A DNA stretch of 64,000 nucleotides from Roseiarcus sp963770275 (lineage in GTDB: Bacteria; Pseudomonadota; Alphaproteobacteria; Rhizobiales; Beijerinckiaceae): assembly GCA_963770275.1 (NCBI GenBank), contig CAVYPD010000041.1, positions 1-64,000 of the forward strand. Reading direction: 5' to 3'. Under the pieces are notes generated by a model. It was not told the origin of the DNA, did not search any database, and saw nothing but the letters and a program-made list of their open reading frames with translations. This document shows positions 42,828 through 52,715 of the stretch, piece by piece. The position numbers were made by a program, and so were the translations under genes. Within the stretch, counting starts at the first letter, position 1. Every line of letters begins with the position of its first letter.

Positions 42828-43172
42828 ATGTCGACTGACGTCCTCATGGTTCGCGTCTATCTGAGCGAAGGCGATCAGGGCCTGCGCACAAATTTGATGC
42901 GGGAGATCCTTTCGGCGTTGCATGACAAGCACGCGGTGAAGGGAGTCACTGTCTTCCGAGGCGTCGCCGGCTTTGGCGCCGATGGCGAGGTTCACGCGGA
43001 CGACATGCTGCGGCTCAACGTCGATCTCCCCTTGGTGATCGAGTTCTTCGACGAGCCCGCTGCCGCGGAGGCCGCGATCCATCTCCTTGAAACTATGGTT
43101 ACTCAAGGACACATCGTCTCCTGGCCGGCCAAACGCCATGGCTCCGCCGTTCAGCTTCCGGCGCAAAGCTAA
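42828..43172 (+). CDS. DUF190 protein, CrcB partner
   Basis: A 114-residue ferredoxin-like/PII-like protein (VRVYLSEGDQ, ILSALHDKHAVKGVTVFRGVAGFG, LNVDLPLVIEFFDEPAAAEAAIHLLE) of the DUF190 family. It commonly follows crcB and is thought to modulate fluoride handling. No experiment is known to me that fixes its job. The fluoride riboswitch presumably controls both genes. The C-terminal ~20 residues (AKRHGSAVQLPAQS) are atypical. Confidence 0.88.
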   Translation: MSTDVLMVRVYLSEGDQGLRTNLMREILSALHDKHAVKGVTVFRGVAGFGADGEVHADDMLRLNVDLPLVIEFFDEPAAAEAAIHLLETMVTQGHIVSWPAKRHGSAVQLPAQS

Positions 43173-43194
43173 GCTCGACGCCAAGGCGACCAGA

Positions 43195-43434
43195 TTAATG
43201 GTGTGTGCTCGTGCGGACGTGGCGCGCGTGTTCCGAGGTCGCTCGCGCTCTCTGCCGGTTGAGGGTGTTTCTGTGCCGCGTCCGGGCCGCGCTCGACCCG
43301 GCGCCAGCTCCCGTCCTTGGGATGGCGGCGGCCGCCGCAGCGCCCGGCGGCGGATTGCTCTGCGCTGAGGCTCGCGGAGGCGCGAGCGCGAGAACGAAGG
43401 CGACGCCAATCAAGGCGAAGATTGCGTTGCGCAT
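43195..43434 (-). CDS. Small exported Ala/Pro/Arg-rich protein
   Basis: A 79-residue ORF with a good signal peptide (MRNAIFALIGVAFVLALAPPRASA) and GGGGA 8 bases before ATG 43434. The mature part is low-complexity, Arg/Ala/Pro-rich, without recognised domain. Such tiny secreted ORFs are common in the group but this one could also be spurious. The remaining sequence to 43515 shows nothing. Confidence 0.4.
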   Translation of the reverse strand: MRNAIFALIGVAFVLALAPPRASAQSNPPPGAAAAAAIPRTGAGAGSSAARTRHRNTLNRQRARATSEHARHVRTSTHH

Positions 43435-43515
43435 TGTCGTTTCCCCATTTTGTCCGCCAACGGCGGCGCCAAGCTCGCAAAGGCCCTTTATACGCTCATT
43501 GTCCGGCCCGACGCA

Positions 43516-45426
43516 CTACCCCTCAAGCTCGGCAACCCACACCTGCATCGAGCCTGGCGTACGATTGGCCCATAGATGATAGGGCAGAGCGACAAGCGGG
43601 GCGTCTTGAACCGCGGGCGGCTCAGTCGAGTAGAGCGCGCCGACTTCCTTGTCCGGAACGAGCCTCTTCGCGCTCGCTTTCAGAGTCATGGCGCCGCCAA
43701 ACAGGTCCGCCCTCCATGCGGCGTCGAGCGGCGCTGAGCGTGGCAGGGACAGAGTCTGGACCAGCCCGCCAGGATTGTCGGCCTCCTCGACGCAATAGAT
43801 CAACGGGCCGCGCCTGAGCGCCGCGCGCCCGACATCCATGCGGACGTTCGGATGGGCGTAAAGCCGCTCGGCCTGCATCTTGAGATCGAGCGTCACGACA
43901 TCGCCCGTTCGCCAGACCCGGTGGATGGTCGCGTAGCCGTTCACCGGCGCAAGTGCGATCGGCTCTCCGTTGATGGCCGCAGCCGCATCCTTCGCCCAGC
44001 CGGGAATGCGCAGCTTGAGATCGAAAGCCGCCGGCGTCTCGGGATCGATCTCGATACGGACTTCGCCTGCCCATGGATAGTCGCTCGTCTCACGCAAGGC
44101 GACCTTCACGCCGCCCAAAGTCGCGGTGGTTTCGAAGCCACCGTAGAAGTGGAAGGCGACGCCATCCTCGCGCGCCGAGATCGCATACCCGGCCACCGAC
44201 GCCACCAGACGCGACACGTTCATCGTGCAGCACGGGCAGAGATGCCACGCCCACCTTTTGTGCTGCCCGCGGCTCTCGAGCGGATTGGAATAGAAGTAGT
44301 GCGTCCCGTCCCGCGCGAGGCCAGTCAGCGCGCCATTGAAGAGCGCAAGCTCCATCACGTCGGCATAGCGCCCATCGAGATCAAGATGAAGCATGCGATG
44401 GGCCCAGAAGATGAGCGCGACCGAGGCGCAGGTCTCGGCATAGGCCGTCTCGTTGGGCAGATCGTAAGGCTCGGTGAAACCTTCGTTGGTTTCTTTCGGT
44501 CCGAGACCGGCCGTCACATACATCTGCGCCGTGGTGACGTCGCGCCACAACGCTTCGCAAGCGCGCTTGAGGCCGTCATCGCCGAGCTCTGACGCCAGGT
44601 CGGCCATCGCGGACGCCATATACATGGCGCGTACCGCGTGCCCCACGACGCGGGTCTGCTCGCGGACGGGGATATGCGACTGGTTATACTCATAGGTTCC
44701 AGCCCAGAAGCTGGCGGGATCCTCGCCGCGCGCCAGCGCTTCTTGGGTGAAATAATGCGGCTGGGCGCCGCGCTCGTCGATGAAATAGGACGCAAGATCG
44801 AGGCGGCGGCGGTCGCCGGTCAGCCGGTAAAGCTTGACCAAAGCGAGCTCGATCTCCTGATGCCCGCAATAGCCGCGCTTCTGCTCCGGACCGCGGCCGA
44901 ACGTCGCGGCAATGTGATCGACGTAGCGCTCCATGATGTCGAGCAACTTGCGTCGTCCGGTCGCGCGAAAGTAGGCGACGGCGCCTTCGAGCAGATGCCC
45001 CGCATTGTAGAGCTCGTGGTTGTCGCGCAGGTTCGTCCAACGCTTCTCGGGCTCGCGCCCGTTGTACCAGCAGTTGAGATAGCCGTCGGGCGATTGGGCG
45101 CGCGCGAGATCGTCGACGATGGCGTCGATCTTCGCCTCGATGTCGGCGTCGCGCCGATGGGCGAGCGCGTAACTCGCCGCCTCGATCCACTTGCCGACAT
45201 CCGAATCCCAGAACACCTGCATGGTGAAATTGTGGCTGTTCCTCGGGATCGTGAGCGGCGGAATAGGCTTCGGCAGCTTGAGAGAATCGAGGATGCCCAC
45301 TTCTTTGAGCTTCGCGTGCTGGCTCGGAATCGTGTGCTCGAGCACGGTCTCGAGCCGCTCGCGCCAGAACGGGCCGGTGATGCGGACATCCGCAAACGGG
45401 ATCGCGGAATAGGCGCTCTCGCTCAT
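43516..45426 (-). CDS. GH127 beta-L-arabinofuranosidase
   Basis: A 636-residue enzyme of glycoside hydrolase family 127 (HypBA1-like). It removes beta-1,2-linked L-arabinofuranose units, as in extensin glycans. Conserved regions are SHNFTMQVFWDSDVGKWIEAASYALAH, SPDGYLNCWYNG, HELYNAGHLLEGAVAYF and WHLCPCCTMNVSRLV, the last carrying the cysteine pair with the nucleophile Cys bound to zinc in this family. The start ATG 45426 overlaps the LacI gene stop (ATGA) and has GGGGAAAA upstream. Terminal gene of a five-gene operon with a CUT1 importer. Cytoplasmic, no signal peptide, so it acts on imported oligosaccharides. Confidence 0.93.
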   Translation of the reverse strand: MSESAYSAIPFADVRITGPFWRERLETVLEHTIPSQHAKLKEVGILDSLKLPKPIPPLTIPRNSHNFTMQVFWDSDVGKWIEAASYALAHRRDADIEAKIDAIVDDLARAQSPDGYLNCWYNGREPEKRWTNLRDNHELYNAGHLLEGAVAYFRATGRRKLLDIMERYVDHIAATFGRGPEQKRGYCGHQEIELALVKLYRLTGDRRRLDLASYFIDERGAQPHYFTQEALARGEDPASFWAGTYEYNQSHIPVREQTRVVGHAVRAMYMASAMADLASELGDDGLKRACEALWRDVTTAQMYVTAGLGPKETNEGFTEPYDLPNETAYAETCASVALIFWAHRMLHLDLDGRYADVMELALFNGALTGLARDGTHYFYSNPLESRGQHKRWAWHLCPCCTMNVSRLVASVAGYAISAREDGVAFHFYGGFETTATLGGVKVALRETSDYPWAGEVRIEIDPETPAAFDLKLRIPGWAKDAAAAINGEPIALAPVNGYATIHRVWRTGDVVTLDLKMQAERLYAHPNVRMDVGRAALRRGPLIYCVEEADNPGGLVQTLSLPRSAPLDAAWRADLFGGAMTLKASAKRLVPDKEVGALYSTEPPAVQDAPLVALPYHLWANRTPGSMQVWVAELEG

Positions 45427-46520
45427 GATCGTTTTCCCCTTTCGGCGCGCCGCCCGCGGGCCCCGCATGAATCGCGAATGACGAGCGAGCACGGCAATCG
45501 ACGCACGCCCCTGAGCGCGCAGCCCCCCATCATCTCCATGAGCGATGCGCCGGCCTCGCGGCCCAAGGCCTCAAGGTTCATATCGACGCTGGTGAGCGCC
45601 GGTCGCGCCGCCTCCGCCATCACGCCCCAATTATCGAACCCGACCACGGCCACGTCGTCAGGCACGCCAAGACCCATCTCGCGCAGCGCATCAACGGCGC
45701 CTCGCGCAATCTGGTCGTTGCCGCAAAAGAGCGCGTCGGGCATGGCCCGGCGGCGCGAGAACAGAGTCTGCGCCGCCTCGCGTCCCCAGGCTTCGGACCA
45801 TTGGCCAGGCCGGCAGTCGCTCGCGCCCGCCTTCAGCCCCGCCTCGGCCAGCGCCTTGCGCCAGCCCATTTCGCGTAAGCGAACCGCCTCGAATCGTTCG
45901 GGTCCGGTGATATGGGCGATCCTCCTGCGGCCGAGAGCGGCGAGATGGCTGACCGCAAGCCTCGCGCCGCCCTCGTCGTCCGGCAAGAGGCAAAGCGCGT
46001 CGGGGTTCTCGACCTGCGAGAACACATAGACCACCGGAAGGCCGAGCGAGGCCGGTTCGATCGGAGCGCGCCGGTCGGCCCGCCGCGCGGTGACCACGAG
46101 ACCGTCAACGCGCTTGCCCAAGAGCTGATCGATGTGGCGGCGCTCGCGCATGGGATCGTCGGTGGCGTTGCACATGAAGACGGCGATGCCGTGATCGGAG
46201 AGGCGCCGCTCGAGCGCCTCGACGATCGGAAACGCGAAGCGGCCGAAGCTGTCATTGGAGAGAATGCCAACCGTCATCGAGCGCGCCCGATGCAGGCTCT
46301 GCGCGAGATCGTTCGGGCGATATCCGATGGCTTCCGCCACAGTCGCGATTCGTTCGCGGGTCTCCTGGCGCAAGCTGCCAATGTTGTTCAAGGCTTTGGA
46401 GACCGTGCCAATGCTGACATTGGACGCGCGCGCGACATCGTGGATGGTGGGGGTCGCACGCGTGTGGGCGTACTCGCGCCGATTCTCGCCGTCGGAGGAT
46501 CTGGCTGACTTCTCAGTCAT
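45423..46520 (-). CDS. LacI-family regulator of the GH127 operon
   Basis: A 365-residue regulator. The helix-turn-helix is TIHDVARASNVSIGTVSKALNN, with hinge YRPNDLAQSLHRARSMTVGILSN. The sensor domain carries QLLGKRVDGLVVTARRADR and GFDNWGVMAEAARPALTSV. About 25 extra residues precede the helix-turn-helix. It lies between the ABC permease and GH127 genes, with a 4-base overlap at its stop. The inducer is presumably an arabino-oligosaccharide or L-arabinose; no operator was identified. Confidence 0.9.
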   Translation of the reverse strand: MTEKSARSSDGENRREYAHTRATPTIHDVARASNVSIGTVSKALNNIGSLRQETRERIATVAEAIGYRPNDLAQSLHRARSMTVGILSNDSFGRFAFPIVEALERRLSDHGIAVFMCNATDDPMRERRHIDQLLGKRVDGLVVTARRADRRAPIEPASLGLPVVYVFSQVENPDALCLLPDDEGGARLAVSHLAALGRRRIAHITGPERFEAVRLREMGWRKALAEAGLKAGASDCRPGQWSEAWGREAAQTLFSRRRAMPDALFCGNDQIARGAVDALREMGLGVPDDVAVVGFDNWGVMAEAARPALTSVDMNLEALGREAGASLMEMMGGCALRGVRRLPCSLVIRDSCGARGRRAERGKRS

Positions 46521-46538
46521 GCGGTGAGAATCCAGTGC

Positions 46539-47438
46539 TCATTTCACCGCGCCGCTTGTGAACCCTGAGACGTAATATTTTTGCAAGAGCAGATAAAAGA
46601 GCACGCAGGGAATGATCGAAATCGTGATGCCGGCCTGCAGCATCCCCCAATCTGTGCCCCCGATGCTGGTCTCCTGACGCGCATTCGCGAGAACCAGCGG
46701 CAGGGTGAAGGTGACGCCGCGGTTCATGATGACCAACGCGCCGAGGAACTCGTTCCACGAGGTGATGAAAGCGAACAACGCCACCGTCACGATCGCCGGT
46801 CGAATCGCTGGCAGGCAGATGCGCGTGAGAACCTGGAAGAGCGACGCGCCGTCGATGACCGCCGCCTCTTCGATTTCCCGCGGCACCGCCTCGAAGCTGT
46901 TGCGAATAATGTAAAGGCTGAAGGGGATTTGAATCGTGGTGTGGACGATCGCAAGGCCGACTAGCGTGTTGGTCAGATGCCACTGGGCGAACATGAAGAA
47001 GATGGGAGTCAGCAGCGATTGGTAAGGAACGATTAGCGCAAGCAGCAGGTAGACGAAGATGAATTCCTTGCCGGCCACCGGGAAGCGCGCCAATGCGTAT
47101 CCGGCCGGAATCGTCAAAAGAAGGCAAAAGGCGATCGTGAGGAACGCGGCGCCGCCGCTGTTCATGAGATAGGTGGGCAAACCGGCCTGATAGTTCCAAA
47201 GTCTCTGATAGCTTTCGAAACTGAGATGATGGGTAAAATAGGTCGGCGGGATCGCAGCGGCTTCTGACGTCGTTTTCAGCGACGCCGAAATCGACAGGAC
47301 CAGCGGCGCCAACATGACGGCGCAGATCGCCATGCAAACGGCGCCCACGAGGAATTGACGGCCGTCATACCGACGGGGCGCAAAAGATTGCCTCGTCTTT
47401 GGCCGAGAATATGCAAAGCTCGCGCTGTCATCGTTCAC
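46539..47438 (-). CDS. Carbohydrate ABC transporter permease (MalG/AraQ type)
   Basis: A 299-residue CUT1 permease with six helices (LVGAVCMAICAVMLAPLVLSISA onward). The EAA loop is EAVPREIEEAAVIDGASLFQVLTRICLPAIRPAIVTV. It pairs with the MalF-type permease encoded 31 bases upstream. Part of the arabinoside importer whose ATPase is not encoded in this operon. Confidence 0.9.
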   Translation of the reverse strand: MNDDSASFAYSRPKTRQSFAPRRYDGRQFLVGAVCMAICAVMLAPLVLSISASLKTTSEAAAIPPTYFTHHLSFESYQRLWNYQAGLPTYLMNSGGAAFLTIAFCLLLTIPAGYALARFPVAGKEFIFVYLLLALIVPYQSLLTPIFFMFAQWHLTNTLVGLAIVHTTIQIPFSLYIIRNSFEAVPREIEEAAVIDGASLFQVLTRICLPAIRPAIVTVALFAFITSWNEFLGALVIMNRGVTFTLPLVLANARQETSIGGTDWGMLQAGITISIIPCVLFYLLLQKYYVSGFTSGAVK

Positions 47439-47469
47439 GCGAAAGTCCCGATTTTGGCCATGCGGCGCG

Positions 47470-48348
47470 TCACGTACGACTGCGTTGCGTCAGGATCAGC
47501 TGGATGATTGTGAACACAAGCACCATGGCCGCGAGCAACAGCGACAGCGCCGCGCCATAGCCTAGCTTTAAATAGGGGAACGAATTCAGGTAGATCCAAA
47601 ACACTAACGACGCCGTGCGGTTGAACGGCTGCCCGGCGGTCATTAGGAAGAACTGATCAAACGCCAGCAACGAGCCAATCACACTCACCAATGTGACCAA
47701 AAGGATCGTCTTGTAGGTCAGCGGTAATGTGATCCTGACGACGCGCTGCCAATAGGACGCGCCGTCAACCATCGCGGCTTCGGTAAGCTCTTCGGGGATC
47801 GCCTGGATCGCCGCCACGAAAAGCAGCATGCCGAAGCCCACGACCTTCCACACGATCGAAGCGATGACCGCCCAAAGCGCTCGATTGGCGTCCTCGCCGA
47901 ACCAGATGATCGGGGCGTGGACAATGCCGAGATCGACGAGGAGACGATTGACCAGGCCGAAATTGTAGCTGAACAGCCAATACCAGAGCAGACTTGAAAC
48001 CCCGAGACCAATGACAACCGGAATGAATACGACTGCCCGCGTAAATTGGCGCAAAGGCGTGTTTCTCGCGACGAGCAGCGCGATCAGATACCCCGATATC
48101 ATGAGAATAGGTGTGATGTATAAAGTGTATTTTAGCGTGAACCATAGGGATTGCCAGAATTGCTGATCATTGTACGCTTTGGTAAAATTTGCCAAGCCAA
48201 CCCATTTTTTTGTCTCCAGTAATGACCAATTGTGAAGCGACATCCATACCATCTGGACGAATGGATACGCAGTAAACACAGACACAAACAACACAATCGG
48301 CATCAGATATAACGCGCCGATTAGCGCGCTCGTCCGCGTGTTGTACAT
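47470..48348 (-). CDS. Carbohydrate ABC transporter permease (MalF type)
   Basis: A 292-residue CUT1 permease. It has the typical early helix (ALIGALYLMPIVLFVSVFTAYPFVQMVWMSLHNW), then YTLYITPILMISGYLIALLVAR, and the EAA loop AIPEELTEAAMVDGASYWQRVVRITLPLT. Its start region (around 48100-48340) is more AT-rich than its neighbours. It is followed by the MalG-type partner and preceded by the binding protein 153 bases upstream. Confidence 0.9.
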   Translation of the reverse strand: MYNTRTSALIGALYLMPIVLFVSVFTAYPFVQMVWMSLHNWSLLETKKWVGLANFTKAYNDQQFWQSLWFTLKYTLYITPILMISGYLIALLVARNTPLRQFTRAVVFIPVVIGLGVSSLLWYWLFSYNFGLVNRLLVDLGIVHAPIIWFGEDANRALWAVIASIVWKVVGFGMLLFVAAIQAIPEELTEAAMVDGASYWQRVVRITLPLTYKTILLVTLVSVIGSLLAFDQFFLMTAGQPFNRTASLVFWIYLNSFPYLKLGYGAALSLLLAAMVLVFTIIQLILTQRSRT

Positions 48349-48501
48349 CGACTAAACCTTCGTAACCCCGCCGAGCAGGATCTCGCAGATAACAACTCAT
48401 CTATGTCGCTTCGGCCGCCTCGTTCACGGATGTGGGCGGCCGGTTCCCGTCGCGCGAGAATTTGCCGCGCTCTTTTGGAGCGCGGCGCGTGAGGCGTTTG
48501 T

Positions 48502-49764
48502 TCACTGAGTGGCGATCGCCTTCATCTGCGCTTTCGCATCCTTGATGATCTGATCGATCGGGTCGTCGGTGTAGTACGCCCGCTGCAGCATTTGCAGCCA
48601 CGGTCCCTGCGGCGAGTTGATCTGCTCGAAGAACGTGAGCGTGTACGGGGTCTTGCCGACGGATAGGGCTTTGGCGACATCTTGGACCAGCGGCTCGGCC
48701 TTGAAGTATTTGTTGTCGACCATATCCGCGCGGGTCGTCAGGTTGAGAAGCTTGGCGTAACCCTCGACCTGAACTTCATCCGACAAGATGAATTTCATGA
48801 AGTCGACAGCGTCATTGACGCGTTTCGAGCCTTTCGGCACGACGACCAGATCACCGCCGATGAATGACGCTGACGACCCCGGCTCCATTCCCGGAAGCAG
48901 GGAGATGCCAAATTTCATGTTCGGATTTTGGTCCCGGGCAAGTTTGATGTTGAAGTTGCCCGTCCCCATCATTCCAACTTTGCCCGACCCGAATTGAAGA
49001 TGGAAAGTCTCGCCGTTTTCCGCCCGGTCGCTTGCGTGCACATTGCCCGACTTGACCATGTCGCGTTCGAACTGAAGCACCTTTGCGACGCCGTCCCCGA
49101 CGAGAGGTTCATCACCTGCGTCCTTCGCTTCGATCTTGGCGCCTGACGCCCACATGAGCGGACCGACGGTGAAGATGTTGCAGCCGGCGCACGAGCCCGC
49201 AAGGTAATAACCCTTGATGTCGCCGCCGAGGGCGGTGATCTTGTCGGCGTACTGGCGGAGTTCTGGCAGACTCGTCGGCGGCTTGTTGGGATCGAGGCCC
49301 GCTTTTTCGAACAAGTCCTTGTTATAGAATAGGGCCGAGACGTCGGCGTAGAGCGGCACGCCATAGATTCGTTTGTCGAACGTTGCGACCATCATGTGGC
49401 CAGGGCTCGCCGTCTTCAGCTCCGGCAGATTGCCAATCAGGTCGGTGAGGTCGACGAGCTGGCCCGCCTTTTCGAATTGCGGGGCATAGATGAGGTCCAT
49501 CCCCATCAAATCAGGAACGTCGCCGGACGCGATCGCCTGGGCGAGCTTAGCCACCATCTCCGCATGCGGGATATAGGTGAGATTGATATGCCGGTCCGGG
49601 AATTTGGCGTTCCACATCTCGACCAGCTTGTCGACCATGTCCTTATTGCCGCCGCTGCGTTCCCACATGACCAGGTCGGCCGCGTAAGTCGGCGAGGCGG
49701 CGGCCAGGAAGCCAAACGCGGCTAAGCTGAGCGCCGAGTTTCTCAGGATTTTGATAAGCGTCAT
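48502..49764 (-). CDS. Carbohydrate ABC transporter binding protein (arabinoside operon)
   Basis: A 420-residue SBP1-family lipoprotein-like or soluble periplasmic protein with signal peptide ILRNSALSLAAFGFLAAASPTYA. The mature protein starts ADLVMWERSGGNKDMVDKLVEMWNAKFPDRHINLTYI. YADVSALFYNKDLFEKAGLDPNKPPTSLPELRQYADKI is the usual CUT1 hinge region. The start is ATG 49764 (GGAGGAG upstream), just after a TTG. The cysteine pair in AGSCAGCNIF may matter for folding. First gene of the operon SBP-MalF-MalG-LacI-GH127. Confidence 0.9.
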   Translation of the reverse strand: MTLIKILRNSALSLAAFGFLAAASPTYAADLVMWERSGGNKDMVDKLVEMWNAKFPDRHINLTYIPHAEMVAKLAQAIASGDVPDLMGMDLIYAPQFEKAGQLVDLTDLIGNLPELKTASPGHMMVATFDKRIYGVPLYADVSALFYNKDLFEKAGLDPNKPPTSLPELRQYADKITALGGDIKGYYLAGSCAGCNIFTVGPLMWASGAKIEAKDAGDEPLVGDGVAKVLQFERDMVKSGNVHASDRAENGETFHLQFGSGKVGMMGTGNFNIKLARDQNPNMKFGISLLPGMEPGSSASFIGGDLVVVPKGSKRVNDAVDFMKFILSDEVQVEGYAKLLNLTTRADMVDNKYFKAEPLVQDVAKALSVGKTPYTLTFFEQINSPQGPWLQMLQRAYYTDDPIDQIIKDAKAQMKAIATQ

Positions 49765-49919
49765 CAACTCCTCCCATTTGTCGCTTTCCCATTCAGAACC
49801 GCCGGCCGCTGGTGCGGGCGGAGGTCGGAAAAGCTTTTCCCAAATCTATATCGCCGCTCTAGCCGACCTGCAAGTCGGTCGGCTGCAGGGCGTCGCGTAC
49901 GAGCCCCGGCGGGAGAAGG

Positions 49920-52611
49920 TCAGCTCTCCGCCAGCGCCTTCAGGAGATGCGACGCCAGCGGATTTTCATGGGCTTCAGGCGAGGTGAGATCGAAGGTCGA
50001 CACGGTGAGCCAGCCCTTGCCGAGGAAGCTGCGCTTCACAAACGCGGCGGCGTGATGCAGCCAGCCGACCGCCATGCCGGCATCAACCAATCCGCCAAAG
50101 GCGGTGGAGGGAAAGCCGGTCAGCACATGATTGGGCAAGAGCCCGCTCCAATGCTCGTCGAGCATGGGGCCGCCGGGCAGGCCCGACCATGGGCCCTCCA
50201 TGCGCCGCCAGGTGAACGCGCCCATCCACTGACCGTCCCACGGCGTGCCGGCGCGCTCCCGCAGCAGCATCGAGGGGAAGTTGTGCCGATCGTTGAGCGG
50301 CAGCTTCCGTTCCGGGTCGATCAGCGCGTCGGCAGAATTGGCGATGAGGACGACCTTGCGCCCAGCGATGAAGCGCCTCGCGGATCGGGGTCGTGAGCCG
50401 CGTCGCGACAAGAGTCGCCGCTTCCTCGGCGGTCGCGACGCGCTTCGGCCACCCGATCGCGGCGAGCATGTTCGAGGCTGCGCTCATCGATGGGGAACAG
50501 CGACGGCGCCGCGCCAACGAGTGGGGGGACGACACAGAGTTCAAGCGCGTTGCGCGATAGGACGCGCCCCTTGCCGTCGCGCGCCTCGAGCTCGAGCGGA
50601 ACGATGGCGATCGCGTCGGCGGCGCTGGCGGAGAGCGCGAGGGTCGTCGGCTCGGATCCCAGCGCCGCCTCGTCGCTTTGATCTGCGAAGCGCCACGCGA
50701 GCCGCGCGCCGTCGGGCGGATTGGCGGCGCCCGCGAGTCGAACGGAAACCTCAAAGCGCTCGCCCGCGCGAACAGCCGTGCGCGCAGTCTGCGCGATGAT
50801 AAGCCACGGCTGTTGAAGTTCGGCCAACCTTCCAGCGAAGGTGCGCGGGTGGTTTCGAACGTCCATGAGACCGTTCGATTCCCACTGCACGTCGTTGAGC
50901 TCGGTGATGACGTAACCGGATATCGCACGCTCCCAGCGCAGCGTCTCGATCTGGCGCTTGAGCCCGCGATATTGAAGCTCCTGCGCCGCGCTCACGAAGC
51001 CGATCGAGGTCGCCAAAGATTGGCGCAAGCTGGGCGTCGCGAAAGCGCGTTTCGATCCCATGCGGATAGGCAGCGCCGAGGTTCCAGTCGTGGCCACTTT
51101 CAAACCACCAGGGCTCGCTTCCGTCCGCCTCCAGGATCTCGCGCGGGTGAGGCAGCCCCCATACGCCGAACTCCGAGCAGATCAGCGGCTCGTCGCCGCG
51201 CCGCTCTGCGTCGCCATGCGGCGAGAAGGTCCAGGCCGCGCGGCTTGCGAAGGCGCGCGTCGTCGCGGCGAAAGCCTCGTTCTGATGCGGGAAGCCATTA
51301 TACCAATGGAAATCCTCGATGTCGGTCTTGAGGTGGTAGTTGCGCGGAAAGCAGGGGGAATTGTCGACAAGCAGGCTGTCGGGGACGAGCGTCTTCGCCC
51401 AGTCGAAGGTCTCGATCAGCCAGCGCCGGTCGTCCGGATTGTCGTCGAGATCGATACCCCATCCCTCGTTGAACAGCGTCCAGATTGCGATCGAGGGATG
51501 ATGCCCTTGCGTTGCGACCGACGCCTGGAACACGCGACGCAAGTCCACGCGCGTCGCCGGCGCGAGGAATTCCATGTACGGCATGTCGAGCCAGACAATG
51601 AGACCGAGCCGGTCGGCGAGCTCGAAATAGAGCGGGTCGGGAATCTTGACGTGGCAGCGCAGGGTGTTGAGGCCCATCGCCTTCGCGTTGGCGAAACGCT
51701 GCTCGAGAAATTCGGCGCTCGGCGCGCGACACTCCTCCTCGGGATGCCAGTCCTGATCGAGGGCGCCGAACATGTAGAAGGGTTCGCCGTTAAGCATGAG
51801 GCGCCCGTCCTTCGCCTCGAAGCGCCGAAAGCCGATGCTTCTCTCGATCGCATCGACAATTTTGTCGCCGACGATGAGTTCGATCACAAGGTCGTAGAGG
51901 TTCGGCGCTTCCGGCGACCAAGCTTCAGCTTGAGGAAGCGTGAGAAACGCCTGAAATCGGTCCGACTGGAGAAGTTCAGTGAGGCGCGCGACCGCTGCTC
52001 CCGCGGCGCGAAAGCTTGACCTGCAGAATTGTCGCTGGGGCGGCGCGCGATATCTCACCGCTCACCGACACAACGCCCGTCTTGAGGTCGAACGATGTTT
52101 GCACGGAGGCTTCGGCAATGTGGATTGGATCCCGCGCCTCCAAGCGCGCGGACTTCCAGATTCCGCCTTGGACCCCGTACCAGTCCTGCTTGGCCGCGAG
52201 CGATTGGCTGAAGCGCCCGCCGTTGCGATCGTCGGGGGTTCGCGCATCGACGCCGAGCACGAACGAGGTCTTGCCGGCAAGCGCGTCGGTCATATCAAGT
52301 TCAATCGGCGTCCAGCCGTCGCCATGAACGGCGACCGCCGCCTCGTCCACCAGGATCACCGATTCGTGGAAGACGCCTTCCATGATGAGGTGGATGTTCT
52401 TGTCCGCCCAGTCGGCAGGAATTTGAACGCCACGCCGATAGCGGCCCATCCCCTGCGCGTTGCGCAACGCTGGAAATTGGGTCTGCCAGATGCCGGGCGT
52501 GCGGATCGTATGGCCCTCGCCGTCGAGCCGCGCGGTCGGGCCCTCAAATTCGAAGTCCCAGAGGCCATCCAGCGTCAGCGTTGGGCGACGGCCCGCTACG
52601 TCAACATCCAT
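49920..52611 (-). pseudogene. GH2-family glycoside hydrolase, four frameshifts
   Basis: A ~895-residue glycoside hydrolase of family 2 (beta-galactosidase/glucuronidase/mannosidase superfamily) spread over several frames. The N-terminal jelly-roll is LTLDGLWDFEFEGP, followed by YRRGVQIPADWADK. The TIM barrel has WHPEEECRAPSAEFLEQRF, IAIWTLFNEGWG (acid/base Glu) and LICSEFGVWGLPHP (nucleophile Glu). A C-terminal lobe continues to the stop at 49920. Frame changes lie near 52013, 50997, 50475 and 50372. The start is ATG 52611. The text remains family-like on every side of each break. It is divergent from the ArsR-type regulator, which probably controls it. Substrate class within GH2 is not clear. 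Confidence 0.82.
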
Positions 52612-52715
52612 TTGAGGTTCCGCAGTGTGTTTGAGGGGCGAACCCGACGCGGGCAGCAATTATCAAACTATCCGAAAAGCTGATACAAAAACCAGAAGTA
52701 CGCACAGGCTGGAGA

